A stretch of DNA of 64,000 bases from Achromobacter animicus (lineage in GTDB: Bacteria > Pseudomonadota > Gammaproteobacteria > Burkholderiales > Burkholderiaceae_B), in the NCBI RefSeq assembly GCF_902859585.1, contig NZ_CADIJM010000001.1:930001-994000 (forward strand). The letters run 5' to 3'. The notes under the pieces are model-generated. The model made no database searches. It saw nothing but the letters and a program-made list of their open reading frames with translations, and had not been told where the DNA came from. Positions 44,286-53,422 of the stretch are shown here, one piece after another (position 1 is the stretch's first letter; each line of letters starts with the position of its first letter). The translations under genes and the position numbers were made by a program.

Positions 44286-45845
44286 ATGAACCCATCCTTC
44301 CAGATCGCCCGCTTGCGCCCCCTCGCCACTGCTGCGCTCCTGGCAGCCAGCGCGGCCGCTGCCGCGCAGAACGTCTATTCCACGCAGCAGGTGCCGGTTC
44401 CATCCGGCGCGAACGTCTATTCCACGCAGCAGGCGCCGGCTCCATCCACCTATCAGCCCGGGTACGACGACGGCGACCCCGCCAACGCAAACCTCGCATT
44501 GGTCGACCGCAGTCCCGAACCACCCCCGCCCCTGCCCGTCTATGTGCAACCGCCCGCCCCAGCCGACGGCTATATGTGGGTACCCGGCTACTGGAGCCGC
44601 AACCGCTACGGCTTCTTCTGGGTCCCGGGCGCGTGGGTGCTGGCGCCGTATCAGGGTGCGCTCTGGACGCCCGGATACTGGGGCTTCTCAAACGGCGTGT
44701 ACCTCTGGAATCCGGGCTACTGGGGTCCGCATGTGGGCTTTTATGGCGGGATCAACTATGGCTTCGGCTACACCGGCCTGGGGTATGTCGGCGGCTACTG
44801 GAAGCGCGACCGCTTCTACTACAACCGGTCCGTCACGAACGTGAACGTGACGCGCGTGACCAATGTCTACCACCGCGACATCATCGTCAACAATGTGGAC
44901 AACCGCCGTGTCAGCTATCACGGCGGACCTCAAGGTGTGCGTCGCAACGCCGACCCGCGTGAACTGGCCGCGCGCCGCGACCGCCATTCCGGCCCCACGG
45001 ACGTGCAACGCGGCTACATCCGCGATGCGGGCGGCAACCGTGCGCAGTTCTTTGAACACAACAAGGGACGGCCGCCTCAGGCGTACCTGGATCATGCTGA
45101 CAACGGCAGACCAGGTCGGGATGGCAGGAATGCGCAAGGCCGTCCCGACAGCGGCCCCACCGCCGTCCAGCGGAGCTTGGGGCTGACGGAAGATCGGGGC
45201 CGCGACGGTCGGCGGCAAGGGCCGTCGCCGCAGGACCGCCTGCCGCAGGACCGCCTGCCGCAGGACCGCCAGCAGCAAGCGCGTGACCAGCAGGCCCGTG
45301 ACCAGCTCGTCCGCGATCAACTCAAGAACGACCAGCGGCGGCAGCAACAGGTCCGTGAGCAGGACAACCGCAACCGCCTGCAGAACGACGCCCAGGCCCA
45401 ACAGCAGCTCAGGCAGCAGCAGATGCGGGACCAGCAGGCGCGCCAGCAACTGCAGCGTGACCAACAGAACCAGCAGGATCTGCGTGATCGGCGGCAACAG
45501 GAACAACAGGCGCGCCAGCAGCGCGATCGCGATGACCGGGCCAGGCAGATGGCGCGCGACCGGCAGGAGCACGAGCAACAGGCGCGGCAGGAGCGGCAGG
45601 AGCGGCAACGTGACCAGCAGCAGTTGCTCCAGCAATCCAGACAGCAACAGCAACGCGATCAGCAGTCTCAGCAAGCCCGCCAACAGCAGCAGCAACAGCT
45701 GATTCAGACCCGACAGCAACAACAGCGTGATCAGCAGGCCCAGCAGGCTCGGCAACAGCAGCAGCAGCGGGATGCCCAGCAATCCCGCCCGCCCTCCGTG
45801 CGCGACCAGCTCAAGGGCAATGGGCGCGGGCCTGATGGCGGCTGA
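44286..45845 (+). CDS. Exported YXWGXW-repeat protein with long Gln/Arg-rich tail
   Basis: This 519-residue exported protein has a signal peptide to about residue 27. A duplicated short motif follows (NVYSTQQVP, NVYSTQQAP). A Trp-rich block at about 95-170 has repeated W-P-G-Y/A-W units (YMWVPGYW, FFWVPGAW, ALWTPGYWG, LWNPGYWG). The last 200 or so residues are a low-complexity Gln/Arg/Asp stretch with QQQARDQQARDQ-like repeats, likely helical and coiled-coil. The ATG at 44286 follows AAAGGACATTCTC. WxPGxW repeats occur in surface proteins of unknown function. The composition of the tail differs sharply from neighbouring proteins. Confidence 0.8.
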   Translation: MNPSFQIARLRPLATAALLAASAAAAAQNVYSTQQVPVPSGANVYSTQQAPAPSTYQPGYDDGDPANANLALVDRSPEPPPPLPVYVQPPAPADGYMWVPGYWSRNRYGFFWVPGAWVLAPYQGALWTPGYWGFSNGVYLWNPGYWGPHVGFYGGINYGFGYTGLGYVGGYWKRDRFYYNRSVTNVNVTRVTNVYHRDIIVNNVDNRRVSYHGGPQGVRRNADPRELAARRDRHSGPTDVQRGYIRDAGGNRAQFFEHNKGRPPQAYLDHADNGRPGRDGRNAQGRPDSGPTAVQRSLGLTEDRGRDGRRQGPSPQDRLPQDRLPQDRQQQARDQQARDQLVRDQLKNDQRRQQQVREQDNRNRLQNDAQAQQQLRQQQMRDQQARQQLQRDQQNQQDLRDRRQQEQQARQQRDRDDRARQMARDRQEHEQQARQERQERQRDQQQLLQQSRQQQQRDQQSQQARQQQQQQLIQTRQQQQRDQQAQQARQQQQQRDAQQSRPPSVRDQLKGNGRGPDGG

Positions 45846-45921
45846 ACTGGACCCTCGTTCGCCTCGCCGCTACAGTAGGCAGCTTGCCGCGGCATTTCCG
45901 CGGTCCCGATAGGAGACACCC

Positions 45922-46458
45922 ATGAAGCGCATTGCCCCCTGGATCCTGGTCTGCGGCCTGATGGCCGGGACGTCGGCGCACGCGGCACTTCCCGTGGGCG
46001 CAGCCGCGCCGGACTTCAGCGTGCCCGCCTCGCTGGGCGGCAACGAATACACATTCAAGCTGAACGAAGCGCTCAAGCAAGGCCCGGTGGTGCTGTATTT
46101 CTTCCCGGCGGCATTCACGCAGGGCTGCACCATCGAAGCCCACAACTTTGCCGAAGCCACCGACGAATACAAGGCGCTGGGCGCCACCGTCGTCGGCGTC
46201 TCCACCGACAACATCGACACGCTCAAGAAGTTTTCCGTCAGCGAATGCCGCAACAAATTTGCCGTCGCGGCAGACAGCGACGGCAAGGTGATGAAGGCGT
46301 ATGACGCTGTGCACGACAGGCGGCCCGAGTATGCGCAACGCGTGTCGTACGTGATCTCGCCCGAAGGCAAGATCCTGTATGAATTCACGGACATGAGTCC
46401 CGAATCGCACGTGGCGAACACGATGCGGGCGCTGCGGGACTGGAAGGCAAAGCAGTAG
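45922..46458 (+). CDS. Exported peroxiredoxin (AhpC/TSA, BCP-like)
   Basis: This 178-residue peroxiredoxin has an N-terminal signal peptide (MKRIAPWILVCGLMAGTSAH, cut near residue 22), so it acts in the periplasm. The peroxidatic cysteine is C69 (YFFPAAFTQGCTIEA). C109 (SVSECRNKF) is placed to be the resolving cysteine, though BCP proteins usually resolve elsewhere. It would reduce peroxides using periplasmic thiol donors. It stands as a single gene with AGGAGACACCC before the ATG. Confidence 0.9.
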   Translation: MKRIAPWILVCGLMAGTSAHAALPVGAAAPDFSVPASLGGNEYTFKLNEALKQGPVVLYFFPAAFTQGCTIEAHNFAEATDEYKALGATVVGVSTDNIDTLKKFSVSECRNKFAVAADSDGKVMKAYDAVHDRRPEYAQRVSYVISPEGKILYEFTDMSPESHVANTMRALRDWKAKQ

Positions 46459-46498
46459 GACGGCAGCGCGCCAACAAGATGCGCGCCGCCTGCAAGCC

Positions 46499-47947
46499 TT
46501 AATCGAACGGCCAGACCGTCGGGTGCGTGCCCGGGGGGCTGGACGGCCGGATCCATCGCGCCGGCGTCTCCGAAAAGCGCGCCGCATGGCGCACGGCGAC
46601 CAGTTCACCAAAGCCTGACGGCGACGTCTCCATCAGCCCGTCAAATCCAGGCATCGCACAGTCCAACCCGCCGTCCACCCGACCCAGGCCGCGCAGCCAG
46701 TGCGCCGTCTGAGCAAGCGACACGCGCACGTGCCAACTGCCGCCTTCGGTCGCCTGACGCGCCAGCGCCACCTGCGCGCCGAACGCCATCAGATAACCGG
46801 ACGCATGATCCAGGATCTGCATGGGCAGCGCTTTGGGCGCGGCTTGGCCGGCCGCCAGCGCTTCCGCGTGGTTGAAGCCCGTGGCCGTCTGCACCAGGGA
46901 ATCGAAGCCGCGGCGGTTCGCCCACGGGCCCGTCGTGCCATACGCACTAAGCGACACGTAGACAATGCCGGGCCGGATGCGCGCCGCATCCTGCGGACCG
47001 AAGCCCAGCGCGGACATCCCGCCCGGCCGGTAGCCCTGCACAAAGATGTGCGCGCTGCGCAGCAGGTTGCCCAGCGCGATGCGCCCATCGGCCGTGTCCA
47101 GGTCGGCCAGCACAGACAGCTTGCCGCGGCTGGTGTCAATGATGTTGTCGATGTTGGGCAGTTGCGGACTGTTGACCAGCATGACGTCCGCGCCGTAAGC
47201 CGCCAGCGCCCGGCCGCAAACCGGACCGGCGATGATGCGCGTCAGGTCCAGCACACGGATGTCCTGCAACGGACGCGCGTTCTGTGCGTACTTGGGCAGC
47301 GGGCGCGGGTCGGCCTCGCCGATGCGTTCGATGGTCAGCAGCGGCTGCGCCGCGACGGCCTGCCCTTGCGGGTGGCGGTCCCATTCCTCGAAAGAGCGCA
47401 TGGCTGACACGACCATGCCGGCATCGGCAGCAACCTGTTCGAAGTCCAGCGCCTTCCAGCGGCTCAGCGCGCGCTCCACCGCCTCGCGCGTCGCGCCGTC
47501 GCCGGTCGGGCAGCCCAGCAACGCCAGCGCCCCGTCGCGGTGATGCGCGAAATTGGCGTGAATGCGCACCCAGCCGCCATCGCCGCAGCGATAGACACCC
47601 GTAATGGGATCCCAGATGTTGGGCGTGACCCCGTTGATCGTGAAGTGGCTGCGGCACTCCTGCGCCGCGTGCAGCATGTCGACGCTAACCTGCTGCCGCG
47701 CGCCGCCGCGCAAATGCCAGACCTCTGCAGCGGCCAGCGCGGCGGCCGACATGCTGGCCTGCGCGGCGGTACCCACGGCGAACGAGGAGGGGACGACAGG
47801 GTCGGCGCCCGTCAGCACCACGTGCTCCAGCGACTCGCCCGGCAAATCGACCGATTGCCAGAGCTTCTGCAAGACATCCCGGGTCGTCTTGCCGGCGGGT
47901 GTTCGTCCCTTCAGAAAGGACGGGCGAAAGTCCATCAGATTTCCCAT
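46499..47947 (-). CDS. Family III CoA-transferase with swapped domain order
   Basis: This 482-residue protein belongs to the CaiB/BaiF CoA-transferase family. The usual N-terminal signature (PLQDIRVLDLTRIIAGPVCG) appears only at residue 227. It is followed by RGKLSVLADLDTADGR, GYRPGGMSALGFGPQD, SAYGTTGPWANRRGFDSLVQ and the probable catalytic D380 (QILDHASG). Residues 55-225 instead resemble the C-terminal half (VYRCGDGGWVRIHAN, SFEEWDRHPQGQAVAAQPLL). The halves are therefore in reversed order, or two partial domains are fused. The substrate is unknown. The ATG at 47947 is used; another lies 12 bp inside. Confidence 0.8.
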   Translation of the reverse strand: MGNLMDFRPSFLKGRTPAGKTTRDVLQKLWQSVDLPGESLEHVVLTGADPVVPSSFAVGTAAQASMSAAALAAAEVWHLRGGARQQVSVDMLHAAQECRSHFTINGVTPNIWDPITGVYRCGDGGWVRIHANFAHHRDGALALLGCPTGDGATREAVERALSRWKALDFEQVAADAGMVVSAMRSFEEWDRHPQGQAVAAQPLLTIERIGEADPRPLPKYAQNARPLQDIRVLDLTRIIAGPVCGRALAAYGADVMLVNSPQLPNIDNIIDTSRGKLSVLADLDTADGRIALGNLLRSAHIFVQGYRPGGMSALGFGPQDAARIRPGIVYVSLSAYGTTGPWANRRGFDSLVQTATGFNHAEALAAGQAAPKALPMQILDHASGYLMAFGAQVALARQATEGGSWHVRVSLAQTAHWLRGLGRVDGGLDCAMPGFDGLMETSPSGFGELVAVRHAARFSETPARWIRPSSPPGTHPTVWPFD

Positions 47948-48254
47948 AGCGTTTGCCTGCTTTAGTCGTTTATTTGCATTACATGGCGCGCCCCACCCTG
48001 CGTCAATACGCCCCGCGCGCCAGCGTGTTTCGGGGTTTGACGGCAGAATCCGGCCCGCCGGCCGCCCGCAGGCCTGCCCGCCGCTGCCCCTCGCTCGGGC
48101 CCGGCACAGCGGGTTGCACCGCAACACCCGTCACATCTCCTCGTAGTTTTTACATCGGCTTCCAAGCGCCGCCCGCCGGGGACAGGGGCAGGCACAGGAT
48201 AGAATCGCAGCCTCGCCGGCCCGCCCGCCCGGCCCGTCTCCTGGAGCCCTTCCG
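47948..48254. promoter_or_regulatory. Divergent CoA-transferase / photolyase region
   Basis: These 307 bp between genes reading apart must contain both promoters. No gene, repeat or confident operator was found. The ribosome site of the photolyase gene (CTGGAGCCC) lies at the right end. Confidence 0.35.
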
Positions 48255-49673
48255 ATGAATACGCTGCTCTGGCTGCGCACCGACCTGCGCATGCACGACA
48301 ACGCCGCGCTGGCCGCGGCGGCCGAGGCCGGCACGGTCACCGCCCTATTCCTGGCCGCCCCGGGTCAATGGCGCCAGCATGGCGATTCCCCGGCCAAGGT
48401 GGATTTCTGGCTGCGCAACCTGCGTGAGCTGTCCCGCGACCTGGCGCAAGTCGGCATTCCCCTGAAGCTGGTGACCGTGGACGACTGGCGCCACGCGCCG
48501 CGCGCCTTGGCCGAGTTCTGCCAGGAGCACGCGATCGAACAGGTCCATGCCAACGCCGAATGGGGCGTCAACGAGCGGCGCCGCGACGACGCGGTCGCAA
48601 GCGCCCTGGGGGACATTGGTGTCGACTGGACCCTGCACCATGGCGCAACACTGCTGCGTCCGGGCACCGTGCTCAACGGCAAGGGCGAGTGCTACCGCGT
48701 CTACACGCCCTACGCCCGCACCTGCCGCGAGCGACTGCGCAGCGCGCCGCTGCGTCCCATCCCCGCGCCGCGCGCTCAGACGCCACCGCGCTGGCAGGCC
48801 GATCCGCTGCCGGAATCGTTCAAGGGGTTCGACGCGCCCAATGACGCCGTGCGGGCGCTGTGGCCGGCGGGGGAAACCGCGGCCAGCGACCGTCTGGCCG
48901 CCTTTGCCGACGACGCCATCTTTGCGTACAAGGACGAGCGCGACTTTCCGTCGCTGCCCGCAACCAGTTGCCTGTCGCCTTACCTGGCCGCGGGCGTCCT
49001 GTCGCCGGGGCAGGCGCTACGCGCTGCGCTGGCGGCCAACCAGGGTGAGATCGACAGCGGCAAGGCCGGCGCCGCCACCTGGATCAACGAACTGCTATGG
49101 CGCGAGTTCTACCAGCACCTGCTGGCCGCCTTTCCCGCCCTGTCCATGCACCGGCCCATGAAGCCGGAAACCGCCGCCGTGCCGTGGCGCGACGCGCCCG
49201 ACGACCTGGCGGCCTGGCAGCAGGGCAAGACCGGCATCCCGATCGTGGACGCCGCCATGCGCCAGATGCTGGCGCTGGGCTGGATGCACAACCGGCTGCG
49301 TATGGTGACGGCCATGTTCCTGTCCAAGAATCTGCTGATCGACTGGCGTCTGGGCGAAGCGTGGTTCATGAGCCAGCTCGTGGACGGCGACCTGGCCGCC
49401 AACAACGGCGGCTGGCAATGGAGCGCCTCGACGGGCGCCGACGCCGTGCCCTATTTCCGCGTCTTCAATCCGTTGTCGCAATCGCGCAGGTTCGATCCGC
49501 GCGGCGTGTTCCTGCGCGAATGGCTGCCCGAGCTGGCGCACCTGGACGACAAGGCGATCCACGATCCCAGCCCGATGGAGCGCGCCGCCGCAGGCTATCC
49601 CGAGCCGATCGTCGACCTGGCGCAAAGCCGATTGCGCGCGCTGGAAGCCTTCGGCAACCTGCCCGCCGCCTGA
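48255..49673 (+). CDS. phrB: Deoxyribodipyrimidine photolyase
   Basis: This 472-residue light-driven flavoenzyme repairs cyclobutane pyrimidine dimers. The N-terminal antenna domain begins LLWLRTDLRMHDNAAL. The C-terminal FAD domain has ELLWREFYQHLLAAFP, KTGIPIVDAAMRQMLALGW, MHNRLRMVTAMFLSKNLL and NNGGWQWSASTGAD. These match class I CPD photolyases. It is a single gene. Confidence 0.95.
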   Translation: MNTLLWLRTDLRMHDNAALAAAAEAGTVTALFLAAPGQWRQHGDSPAKVDFWLRNLRELSRDLAQVGIPLKLVTVDDWRHAPRALAEFCQEHAIEQVHANAEWGVNERRRDDAVASALGDIGVDWTLHHGATLLRPGTVLNGKGECYRVYTPYARTCRERLRSAPLRPIPAPRAQTPPRWQADPLPESFKGFDAPNDAVRALWPAGETAASDRLAAFADDAIFAYKDERDFPSLPATSCLSPYLAAGVLSPGQALRAALAANQGEIDSGKAGAATWINELLWREFYQHLLAAFPALSMHRPMKPETAAVPWRDAPDDLAAWQQGKTGIPIVDAAMRQMLALGWMHNRLRMVTAMFLSKNLLIDWRLGEAWFMSQLVDGDLAANNGGWQWSASTGADAVPYFRVFNPLSQSRRFDPRGVFLREWLPELAHLDDKAIHDPSPMERAAAGYPEPIVDLAQSRLRALEAFGNLPAA

Positions 49674-49767
49674 GGGGCGTTGAACCCTGAGCGGCGTTGA
49701 CGTACGTCATTGCCGCCGCCGCGGCAGTCCCCGATGATGCCCTCGCCCATCACAGGACGAGCAACGC

Positions 49768-50790
49768 ATGCGCAGCAGTCAGCCGGTCAATGACCGGGAA
49801 TATGTACTACGCGACGAGCAATACCTGATCTCCCGCACCGATTCCCGCGGCCGGATCATCTATGCGAATCCGGCCTTTGTCGAGGTCAGCGGCTTCTCGC
49901 GCGAGGAACTGGTCGGCGCGCCCCACAACATCGTCCGCCACCCGGACATGCCGCCCGCCGCCTTCGACGACCTGTGGCGCACCATTCAGCGCGGCGAACC
50001 GTGGACGGGCATGGTCAAGAATCGCCGCAAGGACGGCGGCTTTTATTGGGTGCTGGCCAATGTCACGCCCATCATCGAGCGCGGCGTGACGGTCTGCTAC
50101 GCGTCGGTGCGCGTCAAGCCGACACGCGCGCAGATCGAGGCCGCGCAAGCCGCCTACGACAGGCTGCGGACCGCCACCGCGCCAGGCATCCGCCTGCACG
50201 GCGGCCAGGTCCAGCCCACCGGGCTGCGCGGCGTCCTGGCACGGCTGACGCGCGGGCGGCTGACCGGCGTGCGCGCCCGCATGCTGGCATGGGCGGTGCT
50301 GTCGTCCTTCCTTTTCCTGGCCGCGGCCGGCGCGGCGATCTACGGTCTGCACACGCGCCTGACCCCCGAGGCATTGGCCTTTGCCGCGGCGTTGACCGCG
50401 GGCGGGGTCGCCCTGATCTTTGCGGCGGGCTGGGGCTTTGCCCGGTCCATCGCCGGGCTGCTGGGGTCGGCAACCGACTTCACGCGCCAGATCGCGGCGG
50501 GCAACCTGAGCACGCCGCTTCCCGGCGCTCTGCCCCGGGACGAGATCGGCGAGCTGAAGTTCTCCCTGGAAGTCATGCGCAAGAGCCTTGTCAGCATCAC
50601 CCGCGACGTACACGCCGGCATCGACGCCGTAAGCCGCACGATTACCGAAACCGAAAGCGCCGCGCAGGACAACGCCGCGCGTGCCGAGCTGGCCTCGCAG
50701 GCCGTGGAAAACCTGCGCACCGATGGCGCCCGGTTGCGTGACGCCATCGAAGTGTTCCGCGTGTCCGCCACCGGCGCGTTCAGGCGCTAG
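49768..50790 (+). CDS. Aer-like PAS receptor lacking the signalling hairpin
   Basis: This 340-residue protein starts like aerotaxis receptors. A PAS domain spans about 15-118 (ISRTDSRGRIIYANPAFVEV, SGFSREELVGAPHNIVRHPD, FYWVLANVTPI). A hydrophobic pair follows (about 173-194 and 203-228), then a HAMP-like segment to about 275. Full-length Aer proteins run beyond 500 residues and carry the highly conserved cytoplasmic hairpin. Here that is missing: after about 60 helical residues the protein ends EVFRVSATGAFRR, which resembles the extreme C-terminus of chemoreceptors. It looks like an in-frame internal deletion. It may sense redox state without engaging CheW. Confidence 0.85.
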   Translation: MRSSQPVNDREYVLRDEQYLISRTDSRGRIIYANPAFVEVSGFSREELVGAPHNIVRHPDMPPAAFDDLWRTIQRGEPWTGMVKNRRKDGGFYWVLANVTPIIERGVTVCYASVRVKPTRAQIEAAQAAYDRLRTATAPGIRLHGGQVQPTGLRGVLARLTRGRLTGVRARMLAWAVLSSFLFLAAAGAAIYGLHTRLTPEALAFAAALTAGGVALIFAAGWGFARSIAGLLGSATDFTRQIAAGNLSTPLPGALPRDEIGELKFSLEVMRKSLVSITRDVHAGIDAVSRTITETESAAQDNAARAELASQAVENLRTDGARLRDAIEVFRVSATGAFRR

Positions 50791-51112
50791 CGGCCGCTTC
50801 CTTATCCAGGCGCTTGATGAACACCTGCAACTCCTTGACGACCTGCTGGTCGCCCCGCGCCTGAGCCGCTTGCAATCCGGACTCCCAGGCGGCGCGCGCG
50901 CCCGGCTTGTCGCCCAGCCCGAGGTTGGCCTTGCCCAGCCACTTCCAGGCGACGGAATACGTGGGATCAAACGCCAGCGCCGCGCGCAGATGCGTGGCGG
51001 CTTCGGCATAGCTTTCCTGCTCCGCATAAGCCTTGCCCAGCGAATACCGCAGCAGCAGGTTGTCCGTGCCCTTGGCCAGCATCGCCTCAAGCCGCTCGAT
51101 CATTCCTTCCAT
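50780..51112 (-). CDS. Small TPR protein
   Basis: This 110-residue cytosolic protein is made of about three tetratricopeptide repeats (LLLRYSLGKAYAEQESYAEA, YSVAWKWLGKANLGLGDKPG). It probably binds a protein partner. It is convergent with the Aer-like gene and overlaps its 3' end by 11 bp. Confidence 0.85.
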   Translation of the reverse strand: MEGMIERLEAMLAKGTDNLLLRYSLGKAYAEQESYAEAATHLRAALAFDPTYSVAWKWLGKANLGLGDKPGARAAWESGLQAAQARGDQQVVKELQVFIKRLDKEAAASA

Positions 51113-51270
51113 GCGGGGCTCCTCTCATCTCTGATCTTCAGCAACACCGCATCATAGAACCGGCATGGCCTCGCGGCGCCAAAGCCCCCACGCCCCTGTC
51201 CGGCGCTACACTCGCAGGTCTGCCCCGCGCCCGCGCCGCCGCGCACGGACGCCCGATTTCAGGAGCCCGC

Positions 51271-51762
51271 ATGAGCACGATCCATGATTTCTCCGCCCGC
51301 GCCATCGACGGCACGGAACAGTCTCTAGAAACGTACCGCGGCCGCGTGCTGCTGGTGGTGAACGTCGCGTCCAAATGCGGATTCACACCGCAATATGCGG
51401 GCCTCGAGGATCTTTACCGGTCGTTCCACGACGACGGACTGACCGTGCTGGGTTTTCCGTGCGACCAGTTCGGCCACCAAGAGCCCGGCAACGAGGCCGA
51501 GATCCAGAATTTCTGCAGCACCCAGTACGACATCACTTTCCCGCTGTTCGCCAAGATTGACGTCAACGGCGCAAACGCCCACCCGCTGTACCAGTGGCTC
51601 AAGGGCGAGAAGCCGGGCGTCTTCGGCACTGAAGGCATCAAGTGGAACTTCACCAAGTTCCTGGTCGGGCGCGACGGCCGCGTCATCAGGCGGTATGCGC
51701 CCACCGACACGCCGGCCAGTCTGCGCGAGGACATCGAGAAGGCCCTGTCCGCCCCCGTCTAA
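51271..51762 (+). CDS. Glutathione-peroxidase-family thiol peroxidase
   Basis: This 163-residue peroxidase of the BtuE/GPx family has the catalytic C36 in NVASKCGFTPQY (cysteine, not selenocysteine). It also has GFPCDQFGHQEPG and the KWNFTKFLVGRDG block. It reduces hydroperoxides in the cytosol, in bacteria usually with thioredoxin. Its stop overlaps the convergent Lrp gene by 4 bp. Confidence 0.93.
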   Translation: MSTIHDFSARAIDGTEQSLETYRGRVLLVVNVASKCGFTPQYAGLEDLYRSFHDDGLTVLGFPCDQFGHQEPGNEAEIQNFCSTQYDITFPLFAKIDVNGANAHPLYQWLKGEKPGVFGTEGIKWNFTKFLVGRDGRVIRRYAPTDTPASLREDIEKALSAPV

Positions 51763-52226
51763 CGCAGCGGCGGCAGCCGCCTGCGCACCGTGTGCGTCTT
51801 GACGATGGCGGTGTTGGTCTCGGCAAATTCGGTCACGCGCTCCAATATGCCATCCAGATGCGTGATCGACCTGAGCACCATGCGGGCGATGAAGCAGTCA
51901 TCGCCCGTCACCTTGTCGCACTCCACGAATTCCGGAATCTGCTGGATCAGGCCCTCGACGTGGCGTAACTGCCCAGGTAGCGGCCGGATGCGCACAATGG
52001 CTTCCAGCGTATAACCCAGCGCCACCGGATCCACATCCAGCGTGTACGCGCGAATCACCCCCGACTCTTCAAGCCGCCGCATGCGGTCCGCGACGCTAGG
52101 CGCGGACATGCCGACCTGCCGCGCCAGATCGGCCGTGGTGGTGCGCGCATTGGCCGACAGCATCTCCACCAGACGGCGGTCGATTCCATCCAGCACCGGA
52201 CTTTCATTTTTTAGGTCGTTCTGCAT
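51759..52226 (-). CDS. Lrp/AsnC-family transcriptional regulator
   Basis: This 155-residue regulator has an N-terminal helix-turn-helix (LDGIDRRLVEMLSANARTTT, VGMSAPSVADRMRRLEESGV) and a C-terminal RAM ligand domain (YTLEAIVRIRPLPGQL, VTGDDCFIARMVL). The ATG at 52226 was preferred to an upstream one because the extra residues lack homology. It is divergent from an EamA transporter across 122 bp. That arrangement is common for amino-acid exporters controlled by Lrp-like proteins. Confidence 0.92.
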   Translation of the reverse strand: MQNDLKNESPVLDGIDRRLVEMLSANARTTTADLARQVGMSAPSVADRMRRLEESGVIRAYTLDVDPVALGYTLEAIVRIRPLPGQLRHVEGLIQQIPEFVECDKVTGDDCFIARMVLRSITHLDGILERVTEFAETNTAIVKTHTVRRRLPPLR

Positions 52227-52348
52227 AAATTCCACCCAAAGCAAGGTTGAATCGCGAAAGTGCCACCGCAAGATCATATAAGCAGATTGAACCGCCTGGG
52301 ATAATTTCTCCATCAAATTCCTGGCCAGACGGCCCTTGGAGAACCATC

Positions 52349-53254
52349 ATGATCCCCTCAACCGAACGCACCGGCCTCCTGCAGATGGCAGCCGCCATGA
52401 CCCTGTCGGGCACCCTGGGCGTTTTCGTACTGGAGTCCGGGCAAAGCGCCTGGAACGTCGTCTTCTTTCGCTGTGTGTTCGGGGCGCTCTCGCTCTTTCT
52501 GTATTGCTGGGCGCGCGGTCTGCTCAAGCCCGGTCTTTTCACCGCGAAAACACTGGCCCTGGCGCTGATCGCCGGCGCGGCGCTGGTGCTGAACTGGGTG
52601 CTGCTGTTCTCGGCCTATCGCCTGGCGTCCATTTCGCTGGCCACCGCCGTCTACAACGTGCAGCCGTTTTTCCTGATCGGTCTGGGCGTGCTGTTCCTGG
52701 GTGAACGTCCTTCGCGCGGCAAGGTCGCCTGGTCGCTCGTGGCCTTTGCGGGCCTGCTGCTGGTGCTGCGTCTAGGCGACTCCGGCGCGGCGGGCGGCGG
52801 CGCGTATCTCTCGGGGCTGATGCTGGGACTGGGCGCGGCCGCGCTCTATGGCATCACGGCCATCATCGTGAAGCGCCTGAAGGGCATCCCGCCGCAAGTG
52901 CTGGCGCTGGTGCAGGTGACGCTGGGCGCGGTCATGCTGCTGCCCATGGCGGACTTTAACGCCCTGCCCGCGCAGCCCGTGCAATGGGGCTATCTGGTGG
53001 CGCTGGGCCTCATCCATACCTGCCTGATGTACATCCTGATGTACTCGGCCATCCAGAAGCTGCCCACCACCTCCACCGCCGCGCTCAGCTTCATCTATCC
53101 CGCGGTCGCCATCCTGCTGGACTTCGTGGTCTACGGCCATCGCATGGATGCGACGCAGGTGGCGGGCGTGGCGCTGATCTTCCTGGCCGCTGCCGCCGTC
53201 AGCCTGAACTGGAACTGGCGCCTGCCGCGCAGCCCGCGGGCCGGTGCAGTCTGA
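52349..53254 (+). CDS. EamA/DMT-family transporter
   Basis: This 301-residue inner-membrane protein has ten hydrophobic segments in two EamA repeats (LGVFVLESGQSAWNVVFFRC, ASISLATAVYNVQPFFLIGL, STAALSFIYPAVAILLDFVV). The family exports amino acids and other metabolites. Divergence from the Lrp-type gene suggests export of an amino acid under its control. A TTGGAGAACC ribosome site precedes the ATG. Confidence 0.92.
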   Translation: MIPSTERTGLLQMAAAMTLSGTLGVFVLESGQSAWNVVFFRCVFGALSLFLYCWARGLLKPGLFTAKTLALALIAGAALVLNWVLLFSAYRLASISLATAVYNVQPFFLIGLGVLFLGERPSRGKVAWSLVAFAGLLLVLRLGDSGAAGGGAYLSGLMLGLGAAALYGITAIIVKRLKGIPPQVLALVQVTLGAVMLLPMADFNALPAQPVQWGYLVALGLIHTCLMYILMYSAIQKLPTTSTAALSFIYPAVAILLDFVVYGHRMDATQVAGVALIFLAAAAVSLNWNWRLPRSPRAGAV

Positions 53255-53422
53255 ACAGGCGGCATGGCCGGGGTCTTGCCCGCAGGAGCTGTCGAGGCAG
53301 CCTGCGGGCAAACCCGCACCCGGTCCCCGGTTATTCAGGCGTGCGTCCGGTTCGCGCCGCTATCATGGCCCTTCCCATCCGCGGGCGGCTGCCCGCGGCG
53401 CCATGATGAACAGGACACTCCC

